Shown piece by piece: positions 61,760 through 64,000 of a DNA stretch of 64,000 nt. How positions within the stretch are numbered: position 1 is the first letter of the stretch; each line of letters opens with the position of its first letter. This stretch comes from Noviherbaspirillum suwonense (lineage in GTDB: Bacteria > Pseudomonadota > Gammaproteobacteria > Burkholderiales > Burkholderiaceae_D), in NCBI RefSeq assembly GCF_900182955.1, contig NZ_FXUL01000011.1:62001-126000 (forward strand), read 5' to 3'. The position numbers and the translations under genes were made by a program. The notes under the pieces are model-generated. The model saw only the letters and a list, made by a program, of their open reading frames with translations, was not told the DNA's origin and searched no databases.

Positions 61760-64000
61760 ATGACTACCTCATCCTCGCCAGACCGCAAGCTCGATACGAC
61801 CGCATGTGACCGCGAACCGATCCATATCCCGGGCGGCATCCAGCCGCACGGCTACCTGGTCAATGTCAGCCAGGACGGCTTCCGGGTGCGACAGGCAAGC
61901 GAGAATGTCACCGCGCTGTTCGGCCGGCCGCTGGACGACATCCTTGGCCGCGCGCTCGACGACCTGGTCGGCACGGCTGCGGTGGAAGTGATCGCGCGCT
62001 CGCTGCTCAATGCCACCCAGATGCCGCAGCCAGTCTATGCCGGCGCCGTCGCGCTCGGCGAGGCAGGATACTTCGATGTCATCGTCCACCGCTCGGGCAA
62101 GGCGACCCTGATCGAGTTCGAGCCGGTGCAGCGCAGCGGCGCCGCCGATTTCCGCCTTCTCTACGCGGTCATGGGACGCTTCCTGAAAACCCTGTCGCAT
62201 GTCGATTCGGTCGACGCCGTCTGCGAGTACGCGGTGCGCTCGATCAGGGAGCTGACCGGCATGGGCCGCGTCTTCCTGTACAGCTTCGACCATAACGAGG
62301 ACGCGCTGGTGATGGCCGAGTCGGTGAAGCCGGGCTATCCGTCATATAGCGGCCAGCGCTTCCCGGCCTCGGACATACCGCACCAGGCGCGCCGGCTCTA
62401 CGTGGCCAACCATGTGCGCCTGATCGCCGACGCCAATTACGAGCCGGCCCGGCTGGCGCCCCTGCTCGACCCTGAAACCGGCGCGCCGACCGACCTCGGC
62501 TTCGCCGGCCTGCGCGCGGTGTCGCCGGTGCACCTGCAGTACATGAAGAACATGGGCACGCTGGCGTCGATGTCGATCTCGCTGATCATCAAGGGCCGGC
62601 TCTGGGGCATGATCTCGTGCCACGACAAGAACCCGCATTTCATCCCGTTCGAGGTGCGCACCGCCTGCGAGCAGCTGGGCCAGATCCTGGCGCTGCGCAT
62701 CGAGTCCATCAACGAAAACAACGAGTATGCATACCGGCTGCGGCTGCGCGGCAGGCTGGTGTCCATCCTGGCCGCGCTCAGCCAGCCCGAGGAATTCGTC
62801 CACAACATGGCCAGCGCGTCGCAGGACCTGCTGATGCTGATGGACGCCGCGGGCGCCGCGCTGGTGTTCGAGGGCGACACCATCCTGTTCGGCCGCACGC
62901 CGCCGCGCGCCGAGGTCGACGGGCTGGTCGAATGGCTGGGCGCGGGCAATGACGAACTGGTCCACACCAATTGCCTGTCGCGCGACTACCCGCCGGCCGC
63001 GGCCTTCACGGAATGCGCCAGCGGCATGCTGGCGATGTCGATCTCGCGCACGCGGCGGCATTACCTGATCTGGTTCCGGCCGGAGGTGGTGCGGTCGGTG
63101 GAATGGGCCGGCAATCCGGCCCACAAGGACGATGTCCAGGCGGCTCCGCTGACGCCGCGCAAGAGCTTCGAACTATGGCGCGAGACGGTGCGGCACACGT
63201 CGGCGCCGTGGCAGCGCGGCGAACTGGAAGTCGCGCTCGAATTCCGCAGCGCCATCCTCGGCATCGTGCTGGCGCGGGCCGAGGAAATGGCCGGCCTGGC
63301 CGACGAGCTCGGGCGCGCCAACAAGGAGCTGGAGTCGTTTTCGTACTCGGTGTCGCATGACCTGCGCGCGCCGCTGCGGCACATCGTCGGCTTCGCCGAC
63401 CTGCTCAGCGAACTCGAAGGCAGCTCGCTGAACGACCGCGCCAAGCGCTACCTGAAGAACATCGGCGATTCGGCGCGCTTCGCCGGCAAGCTGGTCGACG
63501 ACCTGCTCAGTTTCTCGCAGATGGGCCGGTCGGCGCTGCACGTGGCCGCGACCGACATGCAGCAGGTAGTGAAGGCCGCGATCAGGCGGGTGTCGCAGGA
63601 TGCGCAGGGCAGGCAGATCGAATGGTCGATCGGGCCGCTGCCGGTCATCCGCTGCGATGCGACATTCATCGAACTTGCCGTTTATAACCTGTTGTCGAAT
63701 GCCGTAAAATACAGCCGCGATCGTCCGGTGGCGCACATCTCGGTCCATGCCGAAATCAAGGACGACGCAACCGTTTTCCATTTCTCCGACGACGGCGTCG
63801 GCTTCAGCATGGAGTACGCGCACAAGCTGTTCGCGGTGTTCCAGCGTCTGCACCGGATGGAGGAATTCGAGGGTACCGGGATCGGCCTGGCCAATGTGCG
63901 GCGCATCGTGGAGCGCCACAACGGCCAGGTCTGGGCCAAGGGCGTCCTCAATGAAGGCGCCGTGTTCTCATTTTCGATACCCAAGCAATTACCTGTCTAG
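61760..64000 (+). CDS. bphP: Bacteriophytochrome sensor histidine kinase
   Basis: 746 residues, complete (TAG at the last three bases). PAS-GAF-PHY photosensory module followed by a histidine kinase. The biliverdin-binding cysteine is C16 (TTACDREPIHIPG). The GAF domain has FPASDIPHQARRLYV near residue 205 and RAVSPVHLQYMKNMG. The PHY domain spans ~320-510. The phosphoacceptor is His533 in FSYSVSHDLRAPLRHI; the N box (LLSNAVKYS) and G boxes (DDGVGF, GTGIGLANVRRI) are intact. It senses red/far-red light. No response regulator or heme oxygenase gene is in the window; either could lie beyond it. No strong ribosome binding site is visible. It stands apart from treY by 266 bases. Confidence 0.96.
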   Translation: MTTSSSPDRKLDTTACDREPIHIPGGIQPHGYLVNVSQDGFRVRQASENVTALFGRPLDDILGRALDDLVGTAAVEVIARSLLNATQMPQPVYAGAVALGEAGYFDVIVHRSGKATLIEFEPVQRSGAADFRLLYAVMGRFLKTLSHVDSVDAVCEYAVRSIRELTGMGRVFLYSFDHNEDALVMAESVKPGYPSYSGQRFPASDIPHQARRLYVANHVRLIADANYEPARLAPLLDPETGAPTDLGFAGLRAVSPVHLQYMKNMGTLASMSISLIIKGRLWGMISCHDKNPHFIPFEVRTACEQLGQILALRIESINENNEYAYRLRLRGRLVSILAALSQPEEFVHNMASASQDLLMLMDAAGAALVFEGDTILFGRTPPRAEVDGLVEWLGAGNDELVHTNCLSRDYPPAAAFTECASGMLAMSISRTRRHYLIWFRPEVVRSVEWAGNPAHKDDVQAAPLTPRKSFELWRETVRHTSAPWQRGELEVALEFRSAILGIVLARAEEMAGLADELGRANKELESFSYSVSHDLRAPLRHIVGFADLLSELEGSSLNDRAKRYLKNIGDSARFAGKLVDDLLSFSQMGRSALHVAATDMQQVVKAAIRRVSQDAQGRQIEWSIGPLPVIRCDATFIELAVYNLLSNAVKYSRDRPVAHISVHAEIKDDATVFHFSDDGVGFSMEYAHKLFAVFQRLHRMEEFEGTGIGLANVRRIVERHNGQVWAKGVLNEGAVFSFSIPKQLPV

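Noticed and set aside
1-64000. tRNA or rRNA genes, insertion sequences, prophage genes or CRISPR arrays
   Set aside because: None could be recognised on reading both strands; repeats present are coding tandem repeats or short operator-like elements.

Overview
The window is about 65-70% GC by eye, densely coded and without RNA genes, insertion sequences, CRISPR arrays or prophage genes that I can see. Gene content points to a betaproteobacterium of the Burkholderiales, most likely Oxalobacteraceae (Massilia/Noviherbaspirillum/Herbaspirillum type). The evidence is a DUF3683-type FAD oxidase, the ptsN-hprK-rapZ block in Gram-negative form, a complete pelABCDEFG operon, and a glgA-glgB-glgX-malQ-treY cluster. 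The genus is inference.

Layout. 1-5.9 kb: the end of a large FAD-linked oxidase, a small GC-poor patch with an orphan Nif11-type leader-peptide gene, a YqaA-family membrane protein, ilvA and queF. 6.0-9.1 kb: ptsN-hprK-rapZ and a LON-domain protein. 9.1-14.0 kb: a divergent MFS exporter/LysR pair, a periplasmic asparaginase and a PAS-GAF-GGDEF cyclase. 14.1-24.2 kb is the accessory-looking part: a protein of about 1990 residues with two alpha/beta-hydrolase domains and a CHAT protease-like domain, facing a translationally coupled pair (a polyserine/ankyrin protein and a nine-repeat Sel1 protein). 24.4-36.6 kb: housekeeping and stress genes (UvrA2, cupins, a GGDEF-EAL protein, two GSTs, OsmC, Map, DUF6152/DUF6644, nitronate monooxygenase, topoisomerase IB). 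36.7-49.6 kb: the pel operon on the minus strand. 50.4-61.5 kb: the glycogen/maltooligosaccharide/trehalose operon on the plus strand. 61.8-64 kb: a complete bacteriophytochrome histidine kinase.

How the genes work together. The pel operon encodes the cationic GalNAc/GlcNAc polysaccharide Pel. Its PelD keeps an RxxD c-di-GMP site, and the window also carries a GGDEF cyclase and a GGDEF-EAL protein that could feed or drain that signal. The glg/mal/tre operon makes, branches and debranches glycogen and starts trehalose synthesis, but no treZ lies within it. ptsN-hprK-rapZ is the regulatory PTS/RNase E-adaptor module.

The best candidates for undescribed biology are the hydrolase-hydrolase-CHAT giant with its convergent Sel1/ankyrin pair, and the orphan Nif11-type precursor at 2.2-2.6 kb, whose true start is probably a GTG with a strong ribosome binding site. 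All functional calls rest on reading motifs and architecture; no database search was possible.
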